Assembly: GCA_002409445.1 (NCBI GenBank)
Contig: DHNJ01000274.1
Coordinates: 9,758 to 59,668 of the forward strand
Reading direction: 5' to 3'
From: Armatimonadetes bacterium UBA5419
Lineage (GTDB): Bacteria; Armatimonadota; UBA10988
Length of the DNA: 49,911 bases
The notes under the pieces are model-generated. The model did not search any database, was not told the origin of the DNA, and was given only the letters and a program-made list of their open reading frames with translations. The position numbers and the translations under genes were made by a program. How positions within the stretch are numbered: the first letter of the stretch is position 1; the number at the start of each line of letters is the position of its first letter. Of this stretch, positions 1-10,164 are shown one piece after another.

Positions 1-642
1 GTTGAACGTGGTCAGCATGGCCATCTCGGAGCTGGCCTGCACCAACCGCTCCGCGACCCGCCGCCGCAACGGACTCAGTGGCACCAAGTCGCCCTCCGCG
101 CCGTTCTCTGCCGGCGCCACTACGGGCGCCGCAGCGGCGGGCGGCGCCGCCCGCACGGGCGCCGGCTCAGCGGGAGTGGCGTCCGGTGTCGCGCTGCCCG
201 CCTCCAGGTATGCCAGAACATCTTCCTTCAGCAGACGGTCACCGGGCCCGCTCGACGGTACCTGCGCCGCGTCGAGGCCATGCTCGGCGAGCAAGCGCTT
301 GGCTGCCGGGCTGATGCGCCGGTCGTCGGCCACCTCCGGCTCCGCCGTCGGTGCCTCACTCGCCGCGGGCTGTGGGGGCGCTGCGGGAGCCGCCGCCGCC
401 CCCGCACCCTCCTCGACCATCGCCGCGACGGCCCCAACGGCCAGTGTCTCGCCGGGCTGCGCCTTGATGGTCGCCAGCACGCCGGCGACCGGCGCGGGCA
501 GCTCGAAGGTGACCTTGTCGGTTTCTATCTCGGCCAACGGCTCATCCACCTGCACCGGGTCGCCCTCGGCCTTCAGCCAGCGACCGATGACGACTTCGGT
601 GATCGACTCACCGACCGCGGGAATGATGACCTCCACTGCCAT
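1..642 (-). CDS. sucB: Dihydrolipoamide succinyltransferase (E2 of 2-oxoglutarate dehydrogenase), N-terminal 214 residues
   Basis: E2 core of the 2-oxoglutarate dehydrogenase complex, which moves the succinyl group from E1 to CoA in the TCA cycle. The visible part starts at the ATG at 642, preceded by AAAGGA at a normal distance. It opens with a lipoyl domain (residues about 2-77) whose ETDKVTFELPAP segment holds the lipoylated lysine. An Ala/Pro-rich linker follows, then a peripheral subunit-binding domain (RISPAAKRLLAEHG near residue 110). A second linker leads into the start of the catalytic domain (PLSPLRRRVAERL). The rest, including the catalytic His motif, lies beyond the left edge. It sits 15 bases after the sucA stop, so sucA-sucB is an operon. 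A pyruvate-type E2 is the alternative; the E1 neighbour makes succinyl specificity much more likely. Confidence 0.93.
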   Translation of the reverse strand, partial: MAVEVIIPAVGESITEVVIGRWLKAEGDPVQVDEPLAEIETDKVTFELPAPVAGVLATIKAQPGETLAVGAVAAMVEEGAGAAAAPAAPPQPAASEAPTAEPEVADDRRISPAAKRLLAEHGLDAAQVPSSGPGDRLLKEDVLAYLEAGSATPDATPAEPAPVRAAPPAAAAPVVAPAENGAEGDLVPLSPLRRRVAERLVQASSEMAMLTTFN

Positions 643-657
643 GCCTGTTGTCCTTTA

Positions 658-3465
<2,808 letters not shown>

Positions 3466-3530
3466 GTCATTCGCCTTCCGCATAGTATGACAGCAAGCGG
3501 CCCGAAATGGTGTCGTTGGGCGCTCCCGCG

Positions 3531-3559
3531 TTGACCAGGCCCGATTCGCCCCCTACAAT
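3531..3559 (+). promoter_or_regulatory. Sigma-70-type promoter of glyQS
   Basis: TTGACC (3531-3536), a 17-base spacer and TACAAT (3554-3559). GAGGAG and the glyQS ATG follow about 28 bases further on. Spacing is ideal and both hexamers are within one base of consensus. Confidence 0.75.
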
Positions 3560-3586
3560 TGGGCCCGGGACCGAGGAGTAGGACCG

Positions 3587-5059
3587 ATGATCGGCATGGA
3601 GCAGTTGGTTTCGCTGTGCAAGCGGCGTGGGTTCATCTTCCCTAGCTCCGAGATCTACGGTGGTTTCCAGAGCACCTACGACTACGGCCCTCTCGGCACG
3701 CTGCTCAAGAACAACATCAAGGCCGCCTGGTGGCGCGCCGTGGTCCAGGAGCGGTTCGACATGGAGCCGCTCGACGCCAGCATCCTCATGCACCCGCGCG
3801 TCTGGGAGGCCTCGGGCCACGTCGCCGTGTTCAATGACCCGCTGGTCGACTGCAAGGCCTGCCAGGGCCGCTTCCGCGCCGACCACGTTTGGTACGTCGA
3901 AGCCGTCCGCGGTGATCAGAGCGCCTCCTACGCCATCGACGCGGGCGAGCCGGACGAGGCCGAGGCCAAGGCCCGCGAGAAGTACCAGATCGGCAAGCGC
4001 TTCGAGGTCCGCCTCCAGCCGATGCTGGTCGACGCCGCGGAGGGCACGCCGCACATCTGCCCCAACTGCGGCGCGACCGATAGCTTCACGGAGCCGCGCG
4101 CGTTCAACATGATGTTCCGCACCGAAGTCGGCGCGGTCGCCGGCTCGATCGCCTACCTCCGCCCGGAGACCGCGCAGGGCATCTTCGTCAACTACGACAA
4201 CGTCCTAACGACCATGCGCCGCAAGCTGCCCTTTGGCATCGCCCAGGTCGGCAAGGCCTTCCGTAACGAGATCGTCACCGGCAACTTTACGTTCCGCACC
4301 CGCGAGTTCGAGCAGATGGAGATTGAGTACTTCTGCTGGCCCGAGGACGGCGCGCGCCTGCACCAGGAGTGGATCGACGCACGCCTCGGCTGGTACCAGC
4401 GCTACGGCATCAGCGCCGATAACCTCGACCTCTACGAGCACCCCGACGCCAAGCGCAGCCACTACTCGACGCGCACGGTCGACATCATGTACCGCTTCCC
4501 GATGGGCTTCTCCGAGCTCGAGGGCATCGCCAATCGCACCGACTTCGACCTCACCCAGCACGGCGAGTACTCGGGCCACACGCTCGACTATTTCGAGACC
4601 AAGACCGAGCGCCGCGTCGTGCCGCACGTCATCGAACCGTCGGCCGGCGTCGACCGCGCGGTGCTAGCCTTCCTGACCGAAGCCTACGAGGAGGAGCAGC
4701 TGACCAACCAGAAGGGCCAGGCGGACAACCGCACGGTCCTGCGCTTCCACCCCGCGCTGGCCCCGGTCAAGGCCGCGGTCATGCCGCTGGCCCGTAACCG
4801 CCAGGAGCTGGTGGACGCGGCGATGGACCTGGCCGGCCAGCTCAAGCCGCACTTCACCACGCAGTACGACGACACCGGCTCGATCGGCCGCCTCTACCGC
4901 CGCCAGGACGAGATCGGCACGCTCTACTGCATCACCGTCGACCACCAGACGGTCGATGACGACGGCCAGGTGACCATCCGCGACCGCGACACCATGGAAC
5001 AGATCCGCCTCCCGCGCGAGGAGGTGCTCGGCTGGTTGCAGGAACGCATCACCACCTAA
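3587..5059 (+). CDS. glyQS: Glycyl-tRNA synthetase, single-chain alpha2 type
   Basis: Class II synthetase that charges tRNA-Gly with glycine in the cytosol. At 490 aa in one chain it is the eukaryotic/archaeal-like alpha2 form found in several Gram-positive and related phyla, not the alpha2-beta2 GlyQ/GlyS form. Visible landmarks: the start motif GFIFPSSEIYGG with YDYGPLG; a zinc-type Cys pair (CKACQ) near residue 87 and another (CPNCG) near residue 157; RPETAQGIF; motif 2 (FRNEIVTGNFTFRTREFEQM); motif 3 region (EPSAGVDRAVLAFL); and a C-terminal anticodon-binding domain (about residues 390-485). The ATG at 3587 has GAGGAG upstream and a good promoter. Confidence 0.97.
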   Translation: MIGMEQLVSLCKRRGFIFPSSEIYGGFQSTYDYGPLGTLLKNNIKAAWWRAVVQERFDMEPLDASILMHPRVWEASGHVAVFNDPLVDCKACQGRFRADHVWYVEAVRGDQSASYAIDAGEPDEAEAKAREKYQIGKRFEVRLQPMLVDAAEGTPHICPNCGATDSFTEPRAFNMMFRTEVGAVAGSIAYLRPETAQGIFVNYDNVLTTMRRKLPFGIAQVGKAFRNEIVTGNFTFRTREFEQMEIEYFCWPEDGARLHQEWIDARLGWYQRYGISADNLDLYEHPDAKRSHYSTRTVDIMYRFPMGFSELEGIANRTDFDLTQHGEYSGHTLDYFETKTERRVVPHVIEPSAGVDRAVLAFLTEAYEEEQLTNQKGQADNRTVLRFHPALAPVKAAVMPLARNRQELVDAAMDLAGQLKPHFTTQYDDTGSIGRLYRRQDEIGTLYCITVDHQTVDDDGQVTIRDRDTMEQIRLPREEVLGWLQERITT

Positions 5060-5070
5060 CCCAACGCTCA

Positions 5071-5084
5071 CACGCGGCCGCGTG
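5071..5084. repeat. 14-bp perfect palindrome after glyQS
   Basis: CACGCGGCCGCGTG is self-complementary and lies 12 bases past the glyQS stop and 35 bases before the DinB-type gene. No run of T follows, so a terminator role is weak. It could equally be an operator for the next gene, since a possible -10 (TATTCT, 5093-5098) follows. Confidence 0.4.
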
Positions 5085-5119
5085 ATTTGCCCTATTCTGT
5101 ACGGATAGGAGGACCCCGC

Positions 5120-5623
5120 ATGTCCAAGGGTCAGCACCTAGCCGCACGTTGGCAAGAGATCGCCGAAGGCACCGTCCGTCACCTGGAGCGCGTACCGCTC
5201 GAACACTGGGACTGGCGCCCGCACCCCAAGTCGACGCCCCTGGGCGAGTTGACCATCCATCTAGTGACCATGGCCGGCTGGGGCCGGTGGGTCATCAACT
5301 CCGAGAAGGTGGACATGACCAACGAGGGCCCGGCCGCACGCGACGTGTCTAGCGTGACCAACGAGTCATTGGTCGCCGAGTTCCGCGCGGGCGCGGCCGC
5401 GAGCACTGAGGCCCTCGAGACCGTCAGCGACGACGTCCTGGCCGAGCACTGGCAACTGGTCGGGGGTGACCAGGTGTACATCGACCAGCCACGCGAGTGG
5501 GTGCTCGGCTCGATCGTCCTCGACCACATCATCCACCACCGCGCCCAGCTTGGTGTCTACCTGCGCCTGCTGGACGTCGCGGTGCCAGGCATCTATGGTC
5601 CAAGCGCGGACGAGACGTTCTAG
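5120..5623 (+). CDS. DinB-family four-helix-bundle protein
   Basis: Small soluble protein of 167 aa of the DinB/YfiT-like superfamily, metal-binding four-helix bundles. Characterised members are thiol-dependent transferases or of unknown role. The expected His positions are visible: a first one in the ELTIHLVTMAGW helix and a cluster in DHIIHHRAQLGVYLR near the C-terminus, the usual H-x3-H-R-x-Q pattern. The ATG at 5120 is chosen because TAGGAGG lies 8 bases upstream; the open frame extends a little further but without a ribosome site. The substrate cannot be told from sequence. It ends 3 bases from the convergent TerC gene. Confidence 0.85.
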   Translation: MSKGQHLAARWQEIAEGTVRHLERVPLEHWDWRPHPKSTPLGELTIHLVTMAGWGRWVINSEKVDMTNEGPAARDVSSVTNESLVAEFRAGAAASTEALETVSDDVLAEHWQLVGGDQVYIDQPREWVLGSIVLDHIIHHRAQLGVYLRLLDVAVPGIYGPSADETF

Positions 5624-5626
5624 CGA

Positions 5627-6709
5627 CTAGCCCTTGTCCTCAGTGGGCGGGCCGGCGCTAGCCGGATGCTCGGCTCCGGCGCCCGGGTCGGAGCCGAGCA
5701 CCGTCGCCTCAGGATGGCCCTCGTGGACCAGCTCGACCGGCGGCTCCTCGGGCTTTGGCGGCCGCACAACCGAGGCCACGACACCGGTCGTTAGCAGCGC
5801 GACAATGACGAACAGCGACATCTCGGTGCTGGGCTTGAACGGCGTCTGGAACAGCATCATCTTCAGGCCGATGTAGACCAGGATGAAGATCAGCGCCGTC
5901 TTGATGTGGTGGAAGCGGCGGATTGCGCCGGCCAGCACGAAGTAGAGCGAGCGCAGACCGAGGATCGCGAAGACGTTCGACGTGAAGACGATGAACGGGT
6001 CCTTGGTGATGCTGAAGATCGCCGGGATGCTGTCCACGGCAAACATCACGTCCGTGGTCTCGATGACCAGCAGCACCAGGAACAGCGGCGTCATCGCCCG
6101 CCGCCCGTCCTCGAGATGGGTGAAGAACCGCGAACCCTCGTAATACGAGGTCACGGGGAAATGCTTGCGCGCCAAGCGGACCAGCGGGTTGTGCTCGGGG
6201 TCGAGCTTCTCGCTGCCGCTCTTCATCATCTTATAGGCGGAGAACAGTAGGAGCGCGCCGAAGACGTACATGATCCACTCGAAGCGGTGGATGAGCGTCG
6301 CGCCGACCGCAATCATCAAGCCGCGGAAGATCAGTGCCCCGAGGATGCCCCAGAACAGAGTGCGGTGTTGGCTGATCTCCGGGACGTTGAAGTAGCCGAA
6401 GATCAGCGCGATGACGAACACATTGTCGAGGCTAAGCGAGTACTCGAGGATATACCCGGTAAGGTAGTCGATCGCCGCTCGGCGGCCATCCCCTATCCCG
6501 TCATAGAGCGGGCTCTGGATGTTGAACCAGCCGTTCTGATAGATCAGGTACACCACCACTGTAAAGACGAGCGAGGTGCTGACCCAGAGGACGGTCCAGC
6601 GGAGGGCTTCCTTGGTCGAGATGACGTGCGCCTTGCGGTTGAACACGCCAAGGTCGAGGGCGAGGAAGAAGAGGATAAGCAGCGTGAAGCCGGCGTACAG
6701 CGGTAGCAT
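5627..6709 (-). CDS. terC: TerC/Alx-family integral membrane protein
   Basis: Polytopic inner-membrane protein of 360 aa in the TerC family. Members are linked to tellurite resistance and, for Alx/MeeF/MeeY types, to manganese export. The hydrophobic N-terminus (LLILFFLALDLGVFNR) and the segments SLDNVFVIALIFGYF and TTDVMFAVDSIPAIFSITKD carry the conserved membrane aspartates of the family. About nine hydrophobic stretches are seen, then a roughly 50-residue charged Pro/Glu-rich cytosolic tail. No Shine-Dalgarno site precedes the ATG; an extended -10 lies 6 bases upstream instead, so the mRNA may be leaderless. I do not see a yybP-ykoY manganese riboswitch, which often precedes this family. 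Confidence 0.9.
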   Translation of the reverse strand: MLPLYAGFTLLILFFLALDLGVFNRKAHVISTKEALRWTVLWVSTSLVFTVVVYLIYQNGWFNIQSPLYDGIGDGRRAAIDYLTGYILEYSLSLDNVFVIALIFGYFNVPEISQHRTLFWGILGALIFRGLMIAVGATLIHRFEWIMYVFGALLLFSAYKMMKSGSEKLDPEHNPLVRLARKHFPVTSYYEGSRFFTHLEDGRRAMTPLFLVLLVIETTDVMFAVDSIPAIFSITKDPFIVFTSNVFAILGLRSLYFVLAGAIRRFHHIKTALIFILVYIGLKMMLFQTPFKPSTEMSLFVIVALLTTGVVASVVRPPKPEEPPVELVHEGHPEATVLGSDPGAGAEHPASAGPPTEDKG

Positions 6710-6715
6710 CGGATT

Positions 6716-6724
6716 ATTCTAGCA
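6716..6724 (-). promoter_or_regulatory. Extended -10 element directly upstream of the TerC gene
   Basis: On the minus strand TGCTAGAAT is followed by 6 bases and then the start ATG at 6709. That is the normal distance from a -10 box to a transcription start, so transcription would begin at the ATG. No -35 match was seen, as is usual for extended -10 promoters. Confidence 0.55.
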
Positions 6725-6802
6725 CGTCGCCGCCCGATTCGAGTCGGTGAGCTTTCGGTTAATCTCGGCCCGAACGCAGGGCTTGCTGGTAGCCTGGCGA
6801 AC

Positions 6803-6844
6803 ATCGCGACCACATGATCGCGAGTTCCGGCGCACGCTGTGCGC
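6803..6844. repeat. Direct and inverted repeats in the leader of the propeller/phosphoesterase gene
   Basis: ATCGCGA occurs twice (6803-6809 and 6817-6823), 14 bases apart start to start. An inverted repeat GCGCAC-GCT-GTGCGC follows at 6830-6844, just before the ribosome site of the gene at 6862. This could be an operator or a leader hairpin; no regulator is indicated. Confidence 0.35.
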
Positions 6845-6861
6845 CCCACGAGGAGAGAGCC

Positions 6862-9279
6862 ATGCGCCACCGTGCCCTACTCGCCCTGCTCGCCCTGGCC
6901 CTCGCTGGCCTGACGGCCAGCGCCCAGCGGCCCGTGATCGACCGCACCGTCGGCAAGATCGACGAGACCCAGGGCATCGCCACCAACAACTGGGTCCTGC
7001 GGCCGGCCGGTGACCTTGTCCCAACCGATGAGTTCCCGCAGGCTGTTGCCATCAGCCCGAACGGCCGGTACGTCGCCGTGGCCAATGCCGGCCACGGGGT
7101 CCACTCGATCCTGCTCGTCGACCTCACCGACAGTCAGATCGTCCAGCGCGTGACCTTTCCCCACCCCAAGGCGATTTTCCGCGGTATGGCCTTCTCCGCT
7201 GACGGCAGCAAGCTGTACGTCACCGGCGGGCCGACCGACGTCATCCGCGAGGTGACCATCAATCCGGGTGAAACCGAGCCGCAGACCGCGCGCGAGATCC
7301 CGCTGCGAGTCATCTCCAGCGCGCCGCCGGTCGACAACCCAGAGCAGTACGCGGGCACGGCCGAGCTGCCCGACCCCGTCAGCGACGGCGTCATCCTCTA
7401 CCCGGGCGGCCTGACGCTCTCCCCCGACGGCAGCCGCCTGTGGGTCAGCGAGATCCTCGGCAATGCGCTGGCGATCGTCAACCCGGTCTCGGGTGAGGTC
7501 GAACGGCGCATCAAGGTCGGGTTGAACCCCTACGACGTGACCTTCGACACGAAGCACGCGCAGGCCTTCGTTAGCCTCTGGGGCGCCGGTGCCGTCGTCG
7601 TCCTTAACCCGACGACCGGCGAGGCCACGGCGCGCCTGGAAGTCGGTGCGCAGCCGACTGGCATGGCCCTCGATGCCGACCGCGACCGCCTGTACGTGAC
7701 CTGCGCGCACAGTGACGAGGTAGCCATCATCAACACCGCCACGCGCGAAGTGCTTGCCCGCGTGCCGGTCAAGCCGTACGCGGACGCGCCGCTCGGCAGC
7801 GCGCCGACCGCCGTGGTCGTCACCCCCGACGGCGGCACGCTGTACATCGCCTGCGCCGGCGACAACGCGGTCGCCGCGGTCACGCTGAACGCGGCCCGCA
7901 CCCATGGGCAAGTCACCGGCCGCCTACCCGCCGGCTGGTACCCGACGGACATCAAGCGGGCCGCCAATGGCCGCCTGCTCGTCTGCAGCGCGCGCGGTAC
8001 CGGCTCCGAGCAGAACGGCCTGCCCCAGCGCCGCTACATCCCGCGCACGATGATTGGCCTGCTGCAGATCATTCCGGCGCCCACCGCGACGGACCTGGCG
8101 CGCGGCCTGGCCGACGTGACCAGCTTCAACAACTGGCAGCTGGGCACCGACGTGCGCTTCCTCTCCACCGGTGAACCTTCGCCGATTCCCGCGCGTGTTG
8201 GCGGCTACTCGCCGATCCGCTACTGCGTCTACGTAATCAAGGAGAACCGCACCTACGACCAGGTTTTCGGCGAGCTGCCCCAGGGCCGTGGCGAGCCCTC
8301 GCTGACCATGTTTGGCCGCGATGTGACGCCGAACCAACACCGCCTGGCCGAGCAGTACGTCTTGCTGGACAACTTCTACGTCAACGGCACGGTTAGCGTC
8401 GACGGCCACCAGTGGGCCAAGCACGCCAGCGCCGGCCACGCGCTCGAACGCGGTTGGGGCCTCAACTACAGCCAGCGCGGCCCGATGCTGCCCGGCCCGC
8501 TGCGCCAGCCAGCGACCCGCCAGCTGTGGCTGCAGGCGGGCGACGCGGGCATTGCGTACAAGGTCTACAACAGCTCGATCAAGGAGGGCGAGGACCTGAA
8601 GACCACCGCGCGCGTGGTCGACGACCTCGCTGGCTGGACCGCGGACGGCGAGATGCCGCAGCTGTTGGTCATCCACCTGCCGAACAACCACACCCAGGGC
8701 ACGCGCACCGGTTCGCCGACTCCTCGCGCGATGGTCGCCGAGAACGACCTGGCCGTGGGCCAGCTGGTCGAGGCGCTGTCGAGTAGCCCGTTCTGGAACG
8801 AGATGGCCATCTTCATCTGCGAGGATGACGCGCAGGACGGCCCGGACCACATCGATTCGCACCGTAGCCCGGCGCTGGTCATCGGCCCGCACGTGCGCCG
8901 CGGCATCGTCGATAGCACCTACTACGACCAGGTCGCCATGCTGCGCACGATCGAGTTGATCCTCGGTCTGCAGCCGCTGAGCGTCTTCGATGCGTCGGCG
9001 ATGCCCATGTGGACGGTGTTTGGCCCCGAGGCCAAGCCCGAACGCTACCAGGCGGTCGTCCCGAACCAGCCACTGGACGAGATGAACGCCGCTGGCGCCT
9101 ACGGGCAAGCCTGGTGCGACGCACAGGACTGGGCAACGGTTGACGAACAGCCGTGGCCCGAGTTCAATCGGATCCTGTGGGCCGCCTGCATGGGTGAAGA
9201 CGCACCCCTGCCCGTCATCCGGAGCACACGCTACGCCATGGCCGTCACCGTGGCGGGCGAGGACGACGACGAGGAGTAG
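6862..9279 (+). CDS. Secreted YVTN beta-propeller fused to a phosphoesterase domain
   Basis: Exported protein of 805 aa. The ATG at 6862 follows GAGGAGAG and opens a clear signal peptide (about 20 residues, ALLALLALALAGLTASAQ). Residues about 40-370 form a seven-bladed propeller of YVTN/YncE type, with repeats such as PQAVAISPNGRYVAVAN, GGLTLSPDGSRLWVSE and PTAVVVTPDGGTLYIAC. The second half is an alkaline-phosphatase-superfamily phosphoesterase (PF04185 type): VIKENRTYDQVFGE supplies the first metal/nucleophile region, and EDDAQDGPDHIDSHRSP the late metal ligands. Family members hydrolyse phosphomono- or diesters outside the cytoplasm; the substrate is unknown. The Asp/Glu-rich end (EDDDEE) is unusual but intact. 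Confidence 0.9.
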   Translation: MRHRALLALLALALAGLTASAQRPVIDRTVGKIDETQGIATNNWVLRPAGDLVPTDEFPQAVAISPNGRYVAVANAGHGVHSILLVDLTDSQIVQRVTFPHPKAIFRGMAFSADGSKLYVTGGPTDVIREVTINPGETEPQTAREIPLRVISSAPPVDNPEQYAGTAELPDPVSDGVILYPGGLTLSPDGSRLWVSEILGNALAIVNPVSGEVERRIKVGLNPYDVTFDTKHAQAFVSLWGAGAVVVLNPTTGEATARLEVGAQPTGMALDADRDRLYVTCAHSDEVAIINTATREVLARVPVKPYADAPLGSAPTAVVVTPDGGTLYIACAGDNAVAAVTLNAARTHGQVTGRLPAGWYPTDIKRAANGRLLVCSARGTGSEQNGLPQRRYIPRTMIGLLQIIPAPTATDLARGLADVTSFNNWQLGTDVRFLSTGEPSPIPARVGGYSPIRYCVYVIKENRTYDQVFGELPQGRGEPSLTMFGRDVTPNQHRLAEQYVLLDNFYVNGTVSVDGHQWAKHASAGHALERGWGLNYSQRGPMLPGPLRQPATRQLWLQAGDAGIAYKVYNSSIKEGEDLKTTARVVDDLAGWTADGEMPQLLVIHLPNNHTQGTRTGSPTPRAMVAENDLAVGQLVEALSSSPFWNEMAIFICEDDAQDGPDHIDSHRSPALVIGPHVRRGIVDSTYYDQVAMLRTIELILGLQPLSVFDASAMPMWTVFGPEAKPERYQAVVPNQPLDEMNAAGAYGQAWCDAQDWATVDEQPWPEFNRILWAACMGEDAPLPVIRSTRYAMAVTVAGEDDDEE

Positions 9280-9306
9280 CCGGGCGCCTAGCACTGGTGA
9301 GACTAG

Positions 9307-10164
9307 GTGCCTTTGTGGTGGTGGTTCTGTCTGGGCGTCGGCCTGCTGCTCGCGGTTACAGCGCTGTACGGCGCAACAGTGGTCGCGTGGCGCTTCCGCT
9401 TGCAGCAGGTCGAGGTCCGGCCGCCGCTCTGGCCGGCTGAGCTCGACGGCCTGACCCTCCTCCAACTCTCCGACCTCCACTGTCGCCGCTCTAGCCGCGT
9501 CGAGAACTGGCTCGCGCAGCTAGCCGAGACCGTCGAGACCCCGGACCTGGTCGTGCTCACCGGCGACTTCTGCGATGGGCGCGCCGGACTCGAATCGTGC
9601 GGCGCGGCCCTGGCGCGCTTCCGTGGGCGCCTCGGCACCTTCGCCATCCTCGGCAACCACGACTTCTACGGCCCCCAACAGAGCACCTACGTCGCCCAGA
9701 TGCTCGACGGCGCGGGCGCGCGGCTATTGCGGGACGAGGGCCTGGCGGTGCGGACCGAGGCCGGAGAGTTCTGGCTCGCTGGAGTCAGCTACGTACGCCT
9801 GGACCGCGGCGGGACCTACGAGCCGCCGCTTGCTCAGGCGCTCGCCGGCCGTGGCGAGCGGCCGGTACTGCTGCTGGTCCACTCGCCCGACGCCATCATC
9901 GAGGCCGCCGACGCCGGTGTGGCGCTAATGATCTCCGGCCACACGCACGCCGGCCAGATCTGCTTCCCCGGTGGGCTGCCGGTGATCAACGGCCTGGACC
10001 GCTTCTCCGTCACCCGCCACTCACGCGGCGTCAGTCAGCGCGACCAGACCACGCTCGTCGTCAGCCCCGGACTCGGCGCCACGCAGCCGGCCATCCGGCT
10101 CAACTGTGAGCCGGCGGCCCTCTGGATCACCGTCCGCGCTACTGCCCCCGATAGCGGTAGTTGA
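9307..10164 (+). CDS. Membrane-anchored metallophosphoesterase (YkuE/LpxG-like calcineurin fold)
   Basis: Protein of 285 aa with one N-terminal membrane segment (WWFCLGVGLLLAVTALYGA). A complete metallophosphoesterase core follows: LLQLSDLHC (D, H), LTGDFCDG (GD), GNHDFYG (GNH), LLLVHSPD and the late SGHTHAGQ. These are all five metal-ligand blocks, so it should be active with a dinuclear metal site. Relatives include YkuE and the UDP-diacylglucosamine hydrolase LpxG; the substrate is not decided here. The start is GTG at 9307, with no nearby ATG. The last 26 bases overlap the end of the convergent GH99-like gene. Confidence 0.9.
   Translation: MPLWWWFCLGVGLLLAVTALYGATVVAWRFRLQQVEVRPPLWPAELDGLTLLQLSDLHCRRSSRVENWLAQLAETVETPDLVVLTGDFCDGRAGLESCGAALARFRGRLGTFAILGNHDFYGPQQSTYVAQMLDGAGARLLRDEGLAVRTEAGEFWLAGVSYVRLDRGGTYEPPLAQALAGRGERPVLLLVHSPDAIIEAADAGVALMISGHTHAGQICFPGGLPVINGLDRFSVTRHSRGVSQRDQTTLVVSPGLGATQPAIRLNCEPAALWITVRATAPDSGS

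Noticed and set aside
6710..6861. A yybP-ykoY manganese riboswitch before the TerC gene
   Set aside because: The -10 element sits directly at the start codon and the upstream sequence lacks the conserved paired elements, so no leader RNA is expected.
7924..9480. A 518-codon minus-strand frame opposite the propeller/phosphoesterase gene
   Set aside because: Mirror of a well-supported gene; composition rich in Arg, Asp, Val and Gln typical of antisense translation, with no motif.
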